64,000 bases of DNA, taken from assembly GCF_028368935.1 (NCBI RefSeq), contig NZ_JAQNDK010000001.1:496001-560000 (forward strand), read 5' to 3'. Below, in pieces: positions 32,371 through 40,810 of this stretch (position 1 is the stretch's first letter; each line of letters starts with the position of its first letter). The notes beneath the pieces are model-generated. The model did not search any database, was not told the origin of the DNA, and saw nothing but the letters and a program-made list of their open reading frames with translations. A program made the position numbers and the translations under genes. The DNA comes from Sorangium aterium. Lineage in GTDB: Bacteria > Myxococcota_A > Polyangia > Polyangiales > Polyangiaceae.

Positions 32371-34638
32371 ATGGCAACTTCGGTCATTCTACCTGATGGG
32401 AAGGCCCTCGCGCTCCAGGATGGCAACACGGCGTTCGACGCCGCCCGGGCCATCTCGCCGAGGCTCGCCGAGGCCGTCGTCGTCGCGCGCGTCGACGGGG
32501 TGATCCAGGACCTCCGCGTGCCCCTCCGGGACGGCGCGAAGCTGGAGTTGCTGAAGGCCGATACGCCCGAGGGCAGGGACACGATCAACCACTCGGCCGA
32601 GCACCTCCTGGCGACGGCCGTGCTGCGGCTGTTCCCGGGCGCCAAGGTCACGATGGGTCCGAAGAACCATGGTGACGAGTTCTATTACGACTTCGATGTT
32701 GCCGGTCGGACCTTCACCCCTTCCGACCTCGAGCTGATCGAGGCCGAGGTGAAGAAGCTCATCGAGCAGAAGATCAAGTTCGAGTGGCAGCTCGTCCCCA
32801 AGAAGGACGCGCTGGGCGTCTTCGAGGGGCTCGGGCAGAAGAACGAATACAAGACGGAGATCCTGTCCTGGATCCCCGAGGACAGCGTGTCGATCTACCG
32901 CTGCGGCGAGTTCGTGGATTTCTGCCGCGGCCCGCACCTGCCCCACGCGGGGTTCATCAAGGGGCTCAAGATCACGTCGTCCTCGGCGGCCTACTGGCGC
33001 GCCGACGCCACGAAGCAGTCGCTCCAGCGCGTGCGCGGCGTGGCCTTCCCCAACAAGGACGACCTCGACAAGTACGTGCGCCGCCTGGAGGAGGCGAAGA
33101 AGCGCGATCACAGGACGCTCGGGCGGGATCTCGAGCTCTACCTCGTCTCCGAGCGCTACGACACCCACGCGTACTCCGAGAAGGACGAGATCGACCTCTA
33201 CGTCGGCGTGGACGCGGAGGCGCCCCTCGACCGCGCGCTCGTGGAGCACACCCTCGGCGCCGCGGCCTCGGCGTTCCCCGGGCGGACCATCCGGCGAACG
33301 GTGAAGTTCGGCGAGGCGCCGAAGGCGTCGGCGGACGGCGCGGGCGGCAGCAACGAAGAGGCGCGCCCGCGCCTGCACGTCCGGCTCCGCGGCGCGGCGG
33401 CGCAGGAGTCGAAGAGCGCCTTCAGGGCCGCGGTGAGCGCCCGGAAGGACGCCGACGTCGAGGTGCACTTCGAGCCGCACTTCGTCGAGGAGATCGGGGC
33501 CGGCCTCGTCATGTGGCTCCCGAAGGGCGGGCTCCTGCGCACAATCATCGAAGACCAGTGGCGCAAGATGCACCTCGAGGAGGGCTACGACATCGTCTAC
33601 TCGCCGCACATCGCCAAGGCGGACCTGTGGAAGACGTCGGGCCACTGGGACTTCTACCGAGAGGGGATGTTCTCCCCCATGTCGGTCGACGGGCACGACT
33701 ACTGCTGCAAGCCGATGAATTGCCCGTTTCACATCCTCATGGTCAAGAGCCGGACGCGGAGCTACCGCGAGTTCCCGATGCGCCTCGCGGAGCTCGGGAC
33801 CGTGTACCGGTACGAGGCCGCGGGCGTCATGCACGGCCTGATGCGCGTGCGGGGGTTCACCCAGGACGACGCGCACCTGTTCTGCCGCGCGGACCAGGTC
33901 GAGCAGGAGATCCACCGCGTGCTCCGCTTCATCCTGAAGATGCTCCGCACGTTCGGATTCGAGCAGTTCGACATCAACCTCTCGACACGGCCTGAGAAGT
34001 ACGTCGGCGGCCTGGAGGACTGGGCCAAGGCCGAGAGCACCCTCGCGGGGGCCCTAAAGGCCCTCGGCCTCGAGTACACGGTGGACCCGGGCGGCGGCGC
34101 GTTCTACGGGCCGAAGATCGACATCAAGCTGGTCGATGCGCTCGACCGCAGGTGGCAGTGCTCCACGCTCCAGTACGACTTCAACAACCCCGAGCGCTTC
34201 ACGCTCGGGTTCGTGAACGCCAAGGGAGAGCTCGAGCAGCCGATCATGCTCCACCGGGCGCTCCTCGGCTCGATCGAGCGGTTCATCGGCGTGCTCCTGG
34301 AGCACCACGCGGGCGCCCTGCCGGCGTGGCTCTCACCGGAGCAGGCGCGCGTCGTCACGGTGTCGGACAAGCACAACGACCACGCCGAGCAGGTCACCCA
34401 GGCGCTGCGCGCTCACGGCATCCGGGCGAGCTTCGTCCGGAGCTCGGAGAAGCTCGGCGCGAAGATCCGCGAAGCGCAGGTCGAGAAGATCCCCCATATG
34501 CTGGTCATCGGCGACAAGGAGGTGGAGGCGAAGGGCGCCACCGTCCGGCTCCGTGACGGGAGCGACCGCGGCTTCATGAAGACCGAGGCGCTCGCCGAGT
34601 TCTTGCGCGAGCAGTGCGCGATCCCCGTCGTGACGTGA
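32371..34638 (+). CDS. thrS: Threonine-tRNA ligase with an extra ~115-residue insertion
   Basis: It charges tRNA-Thr with threonine. Domains in order are the TGS domain (1-60), the editing domain with HSAEH (His74, His78) and CRGPH (Cys185, His189), the class II core with zinc ligands Cys451 (MNCPFH), His502 (DDAHLFC) and His628 (MLHRALLGS), and the C-terminal anticodon-binding domain. Spacing between the zinc ligands (51 and 126) equals that of E. coli ThrRS (334/385/511), and the editing residues are shifted by only 1-3. The protein is 755 aa against ~642, and the excess lies between LGRDLELYL (~250) and EEIGAGLVMWLPKG (~373), normally only a few residues apart. The insert shows no family I know but keeps the frame and codon style of the gene. 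Confidence 0.97.
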   Translation: MATSVILPDGKALALQDGNTAFDAARAISPRLAEAVVVARVDGVIQDLRVPLRDGAKLELLKADTPEGRDTINHSAEHLLATAVLRLFPGAKVTMGPKNHGDEFYYDFDVAGRTFTPSDLELIEAEVKKLIEQKIKFEWQLVPKKDALGVFEGLGQKNEYKTEILSWIPEDSVSIYRCGEFVDFCRGPHLPHAGFIKGLKITSSSAAYWRADATKQSLQRVRGVAFPNKDDLDKYVRRLEEAKKRDHRTLGRDLELYLVSERYDTHAYSEKDEIDLYVGVDAEAPLDRALVEHTLGAAASAFPGRTIRRTVKFGEAPKASADGAGGSNEEARPRLHVRLRGAAAQESKSAFRAAVSARKDADVEVHFEPHFVEEIGAGLVMWLPKGGLLRTIIEDQWRKMHLEEGYDIVYSPHIAKADLWKTSGHWDFYREGMFSPMSVDGHDYCCKPMNCPFHILMVKSRTRSYREFPMRLAELGTVYRYEAAGVMHGLMRVRGFTQDDAHLFCRADQVEQEIHRVLRFILKMLRTFGFEQFDINLSTRPEKYVGGLEDWAKAESTLAGALKALGLEYTVDPGGGAFYGPKIDIKLVDALDRRWQCSTLQYDFNNPERFTLGFVNAKGELEQPIMLHRALLGSIERFIGVLLEHHAGALPAWLSPEQARVVTVSDKHNDHAEQVTQALRAHGIRASFVRSSEKLGAKIREAQVEKIPHMLVIGDKEVEAKGATVRLRDGSDRGFMKTEALAEFLREQCAIPVVT

Positions 34639-34765
34639 CGTCCCCCGCGGCGCCGTGGGCCCTTCTCCAGGGCCCCCGGCGGCGGCGGTCTCGGCTGCCC
34701 GCTCGAACCGGCGGCGCGGCGCCCCGGACGCGCCGCGCTGCGCCAGCGCGGTCGCCCGCTGCTCG

Positions 34766-35491
34766 CTACCCGGCCTGCGCCGCGGCGGCGTCGAGCAGCC
34801 AGACGAGCCGCCCGGACCCGCCGCGCACGACCCGCGCCGGCACCTCGTCGACCGGACCGGACAGCTTCGCCTGCGCCACGACCCCGCGCTTTCCCGCCCC
34901 GCGGGCCAGGAGCAGCTTCAGCCGCGCCTCCTGGATCACCGGCGCCGTCAGCGTGAGCCGCGGCTCCAGCCCCTTGTCCGGCTGCGCCGGGATCGCGGCG
35001 ACCAGGCGGTCCTCGATGCCCGCCGCCCCCGTCCCGGGGAACAGCGAGGCCGTGTGCGCGTCGTCGCCTATCCCGAGCGTCAGCACGTCGAACGAGACAG
35101 CCGACGCGACCCCGAACCGCGCCCGCAGGAGCCGCTCGTACCCAGCTGCTGCCCCGGCGAGGTCCGGCGACTCGCCCTCCATGCGGAAGAAGCGCTCCTC
35201 CGGGATGGGGGCCGCCGCCAGATCCCGGCGCGCGGCGCCGTAGTTCGAGCGGGGGTGATCGGGCGCGACCGCGCGCTCGTCCACCCAGAACCACTCGGTC
35301 TGGGCCCACGGGAGCGAGAGCGCCGCGAGCCGCTGGTACGCCTCCGACGGCGTGCTCCCGCCCGACAGCGCGACGCGCGCGACGCCGCGCGCGTCGACCG
35401 CCGCCGCGATGGCGCGCGCGATGAGCTCCGCCCCGAGCCGCGCCAGCTCCGCGGCGTCCGCCGCGACGAGGGTCTCCTCACCACCGTTCAT
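34766..35491 (-). CDS. pgl: 6-phosphogluconolactonase
   Basis: It hydrolyses 6-phosphoglucono-lactone to 6-phosphogluconate, the second oxidative pentose phosphate step. A 241-residue protein of the DevB/SOL group: VALSGGSTPSEAYQRLA (phosphate-binding loop), WFWVDERAVAPDHPRSNYG, DVLTLGIGDDAHTASLFPG and the C-terminal LARGAGKRGVV are all family signatures. The ATG at 35491 has AGGAGG 7 bases upstream. It is the last gene of the operon zwf-opcA-pgl, 23 bp after opcA. It is convergent with thrS across 127 bp in which I see no clear terminator. Confidence 0.95.
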   Translation of the reverse strand: MNGGEETLVAADAAELARLGAELIARAIAAAVDARGVARVALSGGSTPSEAYQRLAALSLPWAQTEWFWVDERAVAPDHPRSNYGAARRDLAAAPIPEERFFRMEGESPDLAGAAAGYERLLRARFGVASAVSFDVLTLGIGDDAHTASLFPGTGAAGIEDRLVAAIPAQPDKGLEPRLTLTAPVIQEARLKLLLARGAGKRGVVAQAKLSGPVDEVPARVVRGGSGRLVWLLDAAAAQAG

Positions 35492-35514
35492 CTCGGTCCT
35501 CCTGTCGGCCCTCG

Positions 35515-36582
35515 TCAAAGGGCGCTCCACTTCGCCGCGGCGAGCACCGCCTCGCGCAGCAGCCGATCGCCCTCCAGCGAGTCGATCGTCTTCGCCAGCA
35601 CCCACGTCTCGTCCCGGTAGCCGAGCGGGTGCAGGTGCTCTGCCGACCGCGCCCCCTCCATCGTCCACCGCACCGTGCCGGGCGCCTTGTCGAGCCGCAC
35701 GCAGCCGAGCGTCAGCGGCTCGCCGCGCAGCGACGTCCACAGGCGCACGCCGTCGAGCCGCCGCCACGCCTGCGCGTCCGCCGGCGGCCCGTCGACGAGC
35801 GCGATCTCGATCGGCGCCCCGTCCGCGCCGCGGGCGCGGCCGACCACGCCGCCGCCGGACTGCGCGGGCCCCCGCGACTCGAACGTCCAGCCGAGCCGCG
35901 ACCCCATCCAGCCGAGGAACAGCGCCGCCGGATCCGGCTTCGCCCCCGCGCTGCGCGCGATCTCCACCCGCCGGATCGCCCGGCACGCCTCCGGCATGTC
36001 GTCGAAGAACCGGGCCACGAGCTCGCGGAACGAGAACGTCCGCACGAACGCCCGGTCCGCGAGCGGCGCCCTCGTCCCGCGCGCGACCTCCGCGATGCGC
36101 TCGATGCACGTCTCGGCCGAGTCGAACACCAGCCGATTGCAGATCGGCGCGAGCGCGTCGCCGAGCACGTTCGGCGCGCCAGGCGCGAGCTCGACGATCA
36201 CCGGTACATCGGAGATCGTGAGCGCGCTCACGACCGAAGCGACGCGCTCGGCCGCGGCCACCCCGAACGTGATCTCCACGCGGTCGTAGCAGATCGGCAC
36301 CTCGCCCGCGCGGCGGCACGTGGCCGACCAGTCGGCCTGGACGCTCGCCGGGTCGAGCCGGTCGTCGAGCGTGATGAGCAGGGTGCGGCCCGCGTGCGTC
36401 TCGGCGAGGTCCTCGGCCTGCTCCTTCAGGCGCTCGACCTCGGCGCGGCTCCCCACCGCCACGAAATTGAGGGTCGACGCGCGCGTCTTCGGCGCCGGCT
36501 CCGCCCGCGACTCGTCGGGCGCCGACCAGAACTCGGCGAGCTCCGACTCGACCCGCTTGATGACCTCGGCGACGCGGCTCAC
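35515..36582 (-). CDS. opcA: OpcA-type glucose-6-phosphate dehydrogenase assembly protein
   Basis: A 355-residue protein of the OpcA family, which in cyanobacteria and actinobacteria promotes assembly or redox activation of glucose-6-phosphate dehydrogenase. Phrases such as TRASTLNFVAVG, RTLLITLDDRLDPASV, VPVIVELAPGAPNVLG and FRELVARFFDDMPEACRAI fit the family layout, and the neighbour is zwf itself. GTG start at 36582 overlaps the zwf stop (GTGA), so the two are translationally coupled. Identification rests on recalled family pattern plus context. Confidence 0.82.
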   Translation of the reverse strand: MSRVAEVIKRVESELAEFWSAPDESRAEPAPKTRASTLNFVAVGSRAEVERLKEQAEDLAETHAGRTLLITLDDRLDPASVQADWSATCRRAGEVPICYDRVEITFGVAAAERVASVVSALTISDVPVIVELAPGAPNVLGDALAPICNRLVFDSAETCIERIAEVARGTRAPLADRAFVRTFSFRELVARFFDDMPEACRAIRRVEIARSAGAKPDPAALFLGWMGSRLGWTFESRGPAQSGGGVVGRARGADGAPIEIALVDGPPADAQAWRRLDGVRLWTSLRGEPLTLGCVRLDKAPGTVRWTMEGARSAEHLHPLGYRDETWVLAKTIDSLEGDRLLREAVLAAAKWSAL

Positions 36583-38168
36583 GGCCGCCTCCACGCCCGC
36601 TCCGGGGCCTTCCCCCCGTCGCCCGCCCCGCACACCGCGCGCGCATCCTCCGAGGACGGCTCCACGAGGGCGTCGGCCTCCGTCGGGCCCCAGCTGCCCG
36701 CGGCGTAGCGCGCGATCGGCGCGCTCTGGGTCCGCCACCCCTCGAAGATCGGATCGACGAAGCCCCACTGCGCCTCGACCTCGTCGGCGCGCGTGAACAG
36801 CGTGGCGTCGCCGCGCAGCGCGTCGAGCAGGAGCCGCTCGTACGCCTCGGGCGTGCTGGAGCCGAACGCGGCGCCGTAGCGGAAATCCATCGTGACGCCG
36901 CGGATCGCGATGCCACCGCCCGGGATCTTCGCCGCGAACCGGAGGGAGATGCCCTCGTCGGGCTGGAGGCGCATCACGAGCGCGTTCGGCTCCTCGGTCG
37001 CGCCGGGGGCGCCCTTGAACAGGCCGTGCGGGAGCGGCTTGAAGTGCAGCACCACCTCGGCCACCCGCTTCGCCAGCCGCTTGCCGGCGCGCAGGTAGAA
37101 CGGCACCCCGCCCCAGCGCCAGCTGTCCAGGTGGAGCTTCATCGCGACGTAGGTCTCCGTCGTCGAGTCCTTCGCGACGTCGGGCTCCTCCGTGTAGCCG
37201 GGCACCTTCTCGCCGCGCACCATGCCGGGCCCGTACTGCCCGCGCACCGTCGACGACAGCGCGTCCGGGCCCGCGATCGGCCGGAGCGAGCGGAGCACCT
37301 TCACCTTCTCGTCGCGCACCGCGTCCGCGTCCCACGACGACGGCGGCTCCATCGCGACCAGCGTGAGCAGCTGGAGCGCGTGGTTCTGCACGATGTCCCG
37401 CGTGATGCCGACCTTCTCGTAGAACTTGCCGCGGCCCTCGACGCCGATCTCCTCGGCCACGGTGATCTGCACGTGATCGACGTGCTGGCGCGACCAGAGC
37501 GGCTCGAAGATCGTGTTGCCGAACCGCAGGACGAGGAGGTTCTGGACGGTCTCCTTCCCGAGGTAGTGATCGATCCGGTAGATCTGCGACTCCGCGAGGT
37601 GGGCGAGCAGGTCGCGGTTGAGGGTGCGGGCGCTCTCCAGGTCCTCGCCGAACGGCTTCTCGACGACGACGTGCTGGAACGGCGCGTCCTTCTCGTGCGA
37701 CGGCGGCGCGACCAGGTTCGCCGCGCGCAGGCCGCGCACGATGGGCGCGAACTGGTCGGGCGCGACGGCCAGGTAGAAGACCCGGTTCTTGCGGGTGCCG
37801 CGCTCGGCGTCGAGCCGCTCGAGCTCCGCGGCGAGCCGGGTGTACGTCTCGGCCTCGTCGAACGATCCCTGGACGTAGCTGATGCCCTTCTCGAGCTCGC
37901 TCCAGGTGGCCTCCTCGAGCGGGCGCCGCGAGTGCTTCCCGACGGCCTCGCGCATCTCCTTCGCGAAATCCGGCTTCGGGCGCCGCGCCACGCCGACGAC
38001 GGCGAAGCCGCCGGTGAGCAGCCGGCTGAGCGTCAGGTTGTAGACCGCGGGCAGCAGCTTGCGCCGGGTCAGGTCGCCCGAGGCGCCAAAGATCACGAGC
38101 GCGGCCGGCGAGGCGGTGCGCTCCTCGGGCATCCCTTCGCGAAGCGGGTTCTTCTCTGCTTGGGTCAT
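36579..38168 (-). CDS. zwf: Glucose-6-phosphate 1-dehydrogenase
   Basis: It oxidises glucose 6-phosphate with NADP(+), the entry step of the oxidative pentose phosphate pathway. A 529-residue protein with the Rossmann motif VIFGASGDLTRRKLLPAVYNL, the active-site peptide RIDHYLGKETVQN, EKPFGEDLESARTLN, and the substrate-side FYLRAGKRLAKR and TPEAYERLLLDALRGD. The ATG at 38168 has GGAG at a slightly long spacing. It is first in the operon zwf-opcA-pgl. No gnd gene follows, so the 6-phosphogluconate dehydrogenase is elsewhere. Confidence 0.97.
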   Translation of the reverse strand: MTQAEKNPLREGMPEERTASPAALVIFGASGDLTRRKLLPAVYNLTLSRLLTGGFAVVGVARRPKPDFAKEMREAVGKHSRRPLEEATWSELEKGISYVQGSFDEAETYTRLAAELERLDAERGTRKNRVFYLAVAPDQFAPIVRGLRAANLVAPPSHEKDAPFQHVVVEKPFGEDLESARTLNRDLLAHLAESQIYRIDHYLGKETVQNLLVLRFGNTIFEPLWSRQHVDHVQITVAEEIGVEGRGKFYEKVGITRDIVQNHALQLLTLVAMEPPSSWDADAVRDEKVKVLRSLRPIAGPDALSSTVRGQYGPGMVRGEKVPGYTEEPDVAKDSTTETYVAMKLHLDSWRWGGVPFYLRAGKRLAKRVAEVVLHFKPLPHGLFKGAPGATEEPNALVMRLQPDEGISLRFAAKIPGGGIAIRGVTMDFRYGAAFGSSTPEAYERLLLDALRGDATLFTRADEVEAQWGFVDPIFEGWRTQSAPIARYAAGSWGPTEADALVEPSSEDARAVCGAGDGGKAPERAWRRP

Positions 38169-38453
38169 GGTGGGTGAGCTCCGGTCGGTGACGGCGACGG
38201 GCACGATGCTCGCGCGCCTCCGCGGCGTAGGGTAGTCCGGATCGCGCGCGCGGGCGCGGGCGGAACGATGCGATGACGATGCGAGGACGATGCGATGACG
38301 ATGCCGGAGGTCGCGCCACGCGGGGACGACCGCGGGCGTGCGGGCGGAGCGCCGCGCCCGCGCGCCCGCGCAGCCCGGCGCCGCGCCGAGCGTGCCCGCC
38401 GGCTCGCGGCGCCCTTCCATCCGATCGCGACCGGTACTAGGCTCCTCCGCGCG

Positions 38454-38798
38454 ATGGCCGCGCCGGTGCTCCCGCGAATCCGCGTCCCCCACCCTCACGT
38501 GCGATGCGATAGCCAGGTGCTCGCCGGGAGCCCCCACGTCCTCGGCTCGCGCGTCCCGGTCCGGCGGCTCTGGGCGTGGCACCGCGGCGGCGCGTCGGTG
38601 GAGACGCTGCTCAAGCGCTACCCGAACCTCGGGCCCGCGCGCGTGCTCGACGCGCTCGCGTTCGCGTACGACAACCAGGACCTCGTCGAGGCCGACATCG
38701 CGCGCGAGCAGCTGCTCTTCAAGAAGCAGGGCGGGCCCACGGTCGGCGCGCGCCCGCTCGCCCAGCTGAACCTCCCCTTCGACGAGGACGAGGAGTAA
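38454..38798 (+). CDS. DUF433-domain protein (114 aa)
   Basis: A small DNA-binding-like protein. The core VRCDSQVLAGSPHVLGSRVPVRRLWAWHRGGASVETLLKRYP followed by ARVLDALAFAYDN is the DUF433 pattern (a winged/helix-turn-helix fold). Relatives often act as antitoxins paired with a PIN-like DUF5615 toxin, but no such partner is adjacent here. The ATG at 38454 is chosen over a longer frame because the upstream part is only Arg/Ala-rich. The 285-bp gap before it holds just short ACGATGCGATG microrepeats (38270-38300). Confidence 0.75.
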   Translation: MAAPVLPRIRVPHPHVRCDSQVLAGSPHVLGSRVPVRRLWAWHRGGASVETLLKRYPNLGPARVLDALAFAYDNQDLVEADIAREQLLFKKQGGPTVGARPLAQLNLPFDEDEE

Positions 38799-39177
38799 GC
38801 GACGCCCGAGAGGGCGCGGCGGGCGAGGGACGGCGCGGCGGGCGAGGGACGGCGCGCGCGCCGCGCGTGGAGCGCCGCGGGCGAAATGCCGTGCGCGCCA
38901 AGTGAAACGCCTCGCGCGATTATATATGTGGAACCCCGCGCGCCACCTGCGATGCAGACCGCCATCCCCGCGCGATGAGCTCAGCTTGATTCTTTACAGC
39001 CATCCTGACTTGGGGCAATGAGGGCCGTCCGTCGCTGGAGCCCGCGGTGCGGGGCTGCTCGGCATCGTGAGCGACTGTCGCGCAGGATCGCGGCTGTCCC
39101 AGCTTTCAAGGTCGCGGCTGCTGGTGTAGGGTCCGCGCTCCATGGGGTACCCATCGAGGTGCCGGAGGGTTTCTGAG
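38799..39177. other. 379-bp gap with a 19-bp tandem repeat and AT-rich patch
   Basis: GCGCGGCGGGCGAGGGACG is repeated directly at 38816-38834 and 38835-38853. An unusually AT-rich patch, GATTATATATG, at about 38919-38929 looks like a -10 region, with GTGAAACGC upstream. GGAGGG stands 9 bases before the next ATG. No gene is seen. Confidence 0.5.
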
Positions 39178-40476
39178 ATGAGCGTCAATCGATGGAAGTT
39201 GTTCGCGATGCCCGTGGCCCTTCTCGGCCTGGCCTCGCCTCTCCTCGTGAACTGCGGCGGCAAGGGGTTCCCCGGTGCGGACAGCCTGCCCGGCCCCGCC
39301 GGTGACCTGGCGTCGGCCGCGAGCGGCTGCGACGAGCTGAAGAACGGCGGCATCGCGAACCTCAAGTTCGACGGCGGCGCCGAGGTCGAGGGCAAGATCA
39401 AGGGCTTCCTCGACGCGGCTGCGTCGCTCGACAAGCTCACCGCCAGCATGGAGGCGGACCTCATCGCCTCCTGCGGCAAGCTCGGCAAGGACCTCGGCAT
39501 GAGCGAGGCGGAGCTCAAGGCCGACCCGAGCGGCGGCAAGGGCGCCGAGAAGGTCTGCGGCGCGGTCTCCGCGAAGGTCAGCGCCGCCGTGAAGGCGAAC
39601 GCCGACGCGAAGATCACCGTCCAGATCGACCCCCCGAAGTGCTACGCCGACATCACCGCCATGCAGAAGTGCCTCGGCGAGTGCGGCTCGCCGGTGCAGC
39701 CCGGCAAGCTCGAGGCGAGCTGTGAGGGCGGCGAGATCAGCGGCAAGTGCGACGCCGAGTGCAAGGGCAAGTGCAGCGTCGAGGCCGGCGCGGCGTGCAC
39801 CGGCACGTGCAGCGCGAGCTGCTCGGGCAAGTGCGAGGTGGGCTTCAAGGGCACCTGCGGCGGCAAGTGCGACGGCAAGTGCGACGGCAAGGACTCGAAG
39901 GGCGCGGCGTGCGCCGGCACCTGCGAGGGCAAGTGCGACGCCAAGGCCGAGGGGTCTTGCTCGGGCACCTGCGAGGGCACCTGCTCCGGCTCCTGCGAGG
40001 TCAAGGCCGCGGCGAAGTGCTCCGGCTCGTGCTCCGGCGGCTGCAGCGCCGAGATCAAGGAGCCGAAGTGCTCGGGCGAGTTCAAGCCCCCGAGCGTCGA
40101 CCCGAGCTGCCAGGTGCAGTGCACGGCGAAGACCGCCGGCGAGGCGAAGTGCGATGCGCCGAACGTCCGCATCGTGGCGAACGGCAAGGTGAACGCCGAC
40201 GCGCAGAAGCTCGTCGCCGCGCTCCGGACGTCGCTCCCGGCGATCGCCAAGGTGCAGCTCGGCTCCGGCAAGAAGCTGGCGGCGGCCGTGTCCGGCGTCG
40301 GCAAGGCCGGCGTCGAGGTGAAGGACGTGGCGCTCAAGGCCGGCGGCAAGGCGGTCGCCTGCGTCGCGGCCGCGGTCGACGCGTCGGCCAGCGCGTCGGC
40401 CTCGATCGACATCAACATCAAGGCGAGCGCGAGCGTCAGCGGCTCGGCGAGCGGTTCGGCCAGCGGCGGGACCTGA
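39178..40476 (+). CDS. Cys-rich CxGxC-repeat lipoprotein (432 aa)
   Basis: An exported lipoprotein: LASPLLVNC is the lipobox (Cys ~24). Residues ~35-170 are a helical, Lys/Ala-rich domain with a few Cys. Residues ~180-311 carry a dense run of short Cys repeats of the kind C-(T/S/E)-G-(T/K)-C, for example ACTGTCSASCSGKCEV and TCGGKCDGKCDGK, with well over thirty Cys in total. The rest is again Lys/Ala-rich and ends in Ser/Ala/Gly repeats. Such arrays could be disulfide-laced stalks or metal binders; no CxxCH haem site is present. Start ATG at 39178 follows GGAGGG. Function unknown, but the type recurs in Sorangium-like genomes. Confidence 0.85.
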   Translation: MSVNRWKLFAMPVALLGLASPLLVNCGGKGFPGADSLPGPAGDLASAASGCDELKNGGIANLKFDGGAEVEGKIKGFLDAAASLDKLTASMEADLIASCGKLGKDLGMSEAELKADPSGGKGAEKVCGAVSAKVSAAVKANADAKITVQIDPPKCYADITAMQKCLGECGSPVQPGKLEASCEGGEISGKCDAECKGKCSVEAGAACTGTCSASCSGKCEVGFKGTCGGKCDGKCDGKDSKGAACAGTCEGKCDAKAEGSCSGTCEGTCSGSCEVKAAAKCSGSCSGGCSAEIKEPKCSGEFKPPSVDPSCQVQCTAKTAGEAKCDAPNVRIVANGKVNADAQKLVAALRTSLPAIAKVQLGSGKKLAAAVSGVGKAGVEVKDVALKAGGKAVACVAAAVDASASASASIDINIKASASVSGSASGSASGGT

Positions 40477-40503
40477 TCCCCGACGCGGCCTGAGCGCGGA
40501 CGC

Positions 40504-40533
40504 GGCGGCGGTCCCCTTCTGGGGGTCGCCGCC
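40504..40533 (+). terminator. Strong hairpin after the Cys-rich lipoprotein gene
   Basis: A 13-bp stem (GGCGGCGGTCCCC with GGGGGTCGCCGCC, two G-U pairs in RNA) closes a TTCT loop, 28 bp after the stop. The short run CATTTC follows, so it is a plausible though T-poor intrinsic terminator. The rest of the 334-bp gap up to 40810 shows no gene. Confidence 0.7.
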
Positions 40534-40810
40534 GTCGTCATTTCAGGCGCCGAATCCGGGCCCGCAGCGCAGTTCTGGGTGCGGGCTCACCTTTTCGGGC
40601 GCAGCGCGGCGCGCGATGGTCGAGCTCAGCGCCCGGTTCGCCGCCCGACGTTGCAGGCAGGTTTCTTGGCCAGACAGCCGCGATGCGGCAAGCCGTCGGG
40701 GCGGCGTGCCTCCGGCAGGCAGCCGGGCCATTGCGCGCTGTCGCGGCGCTCGTCCGGAGTATCATGGTGCGTCGGCGAACGATGACGGGGTACTCGGAAG
40801 GGCAGGAGCG

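Noticed and set aside
38454-38798. Complete toxin-antitoxin pair
   Set aside because: Only the DUF433 partner is present; neither side encodes a PIN-like or other small toxin.
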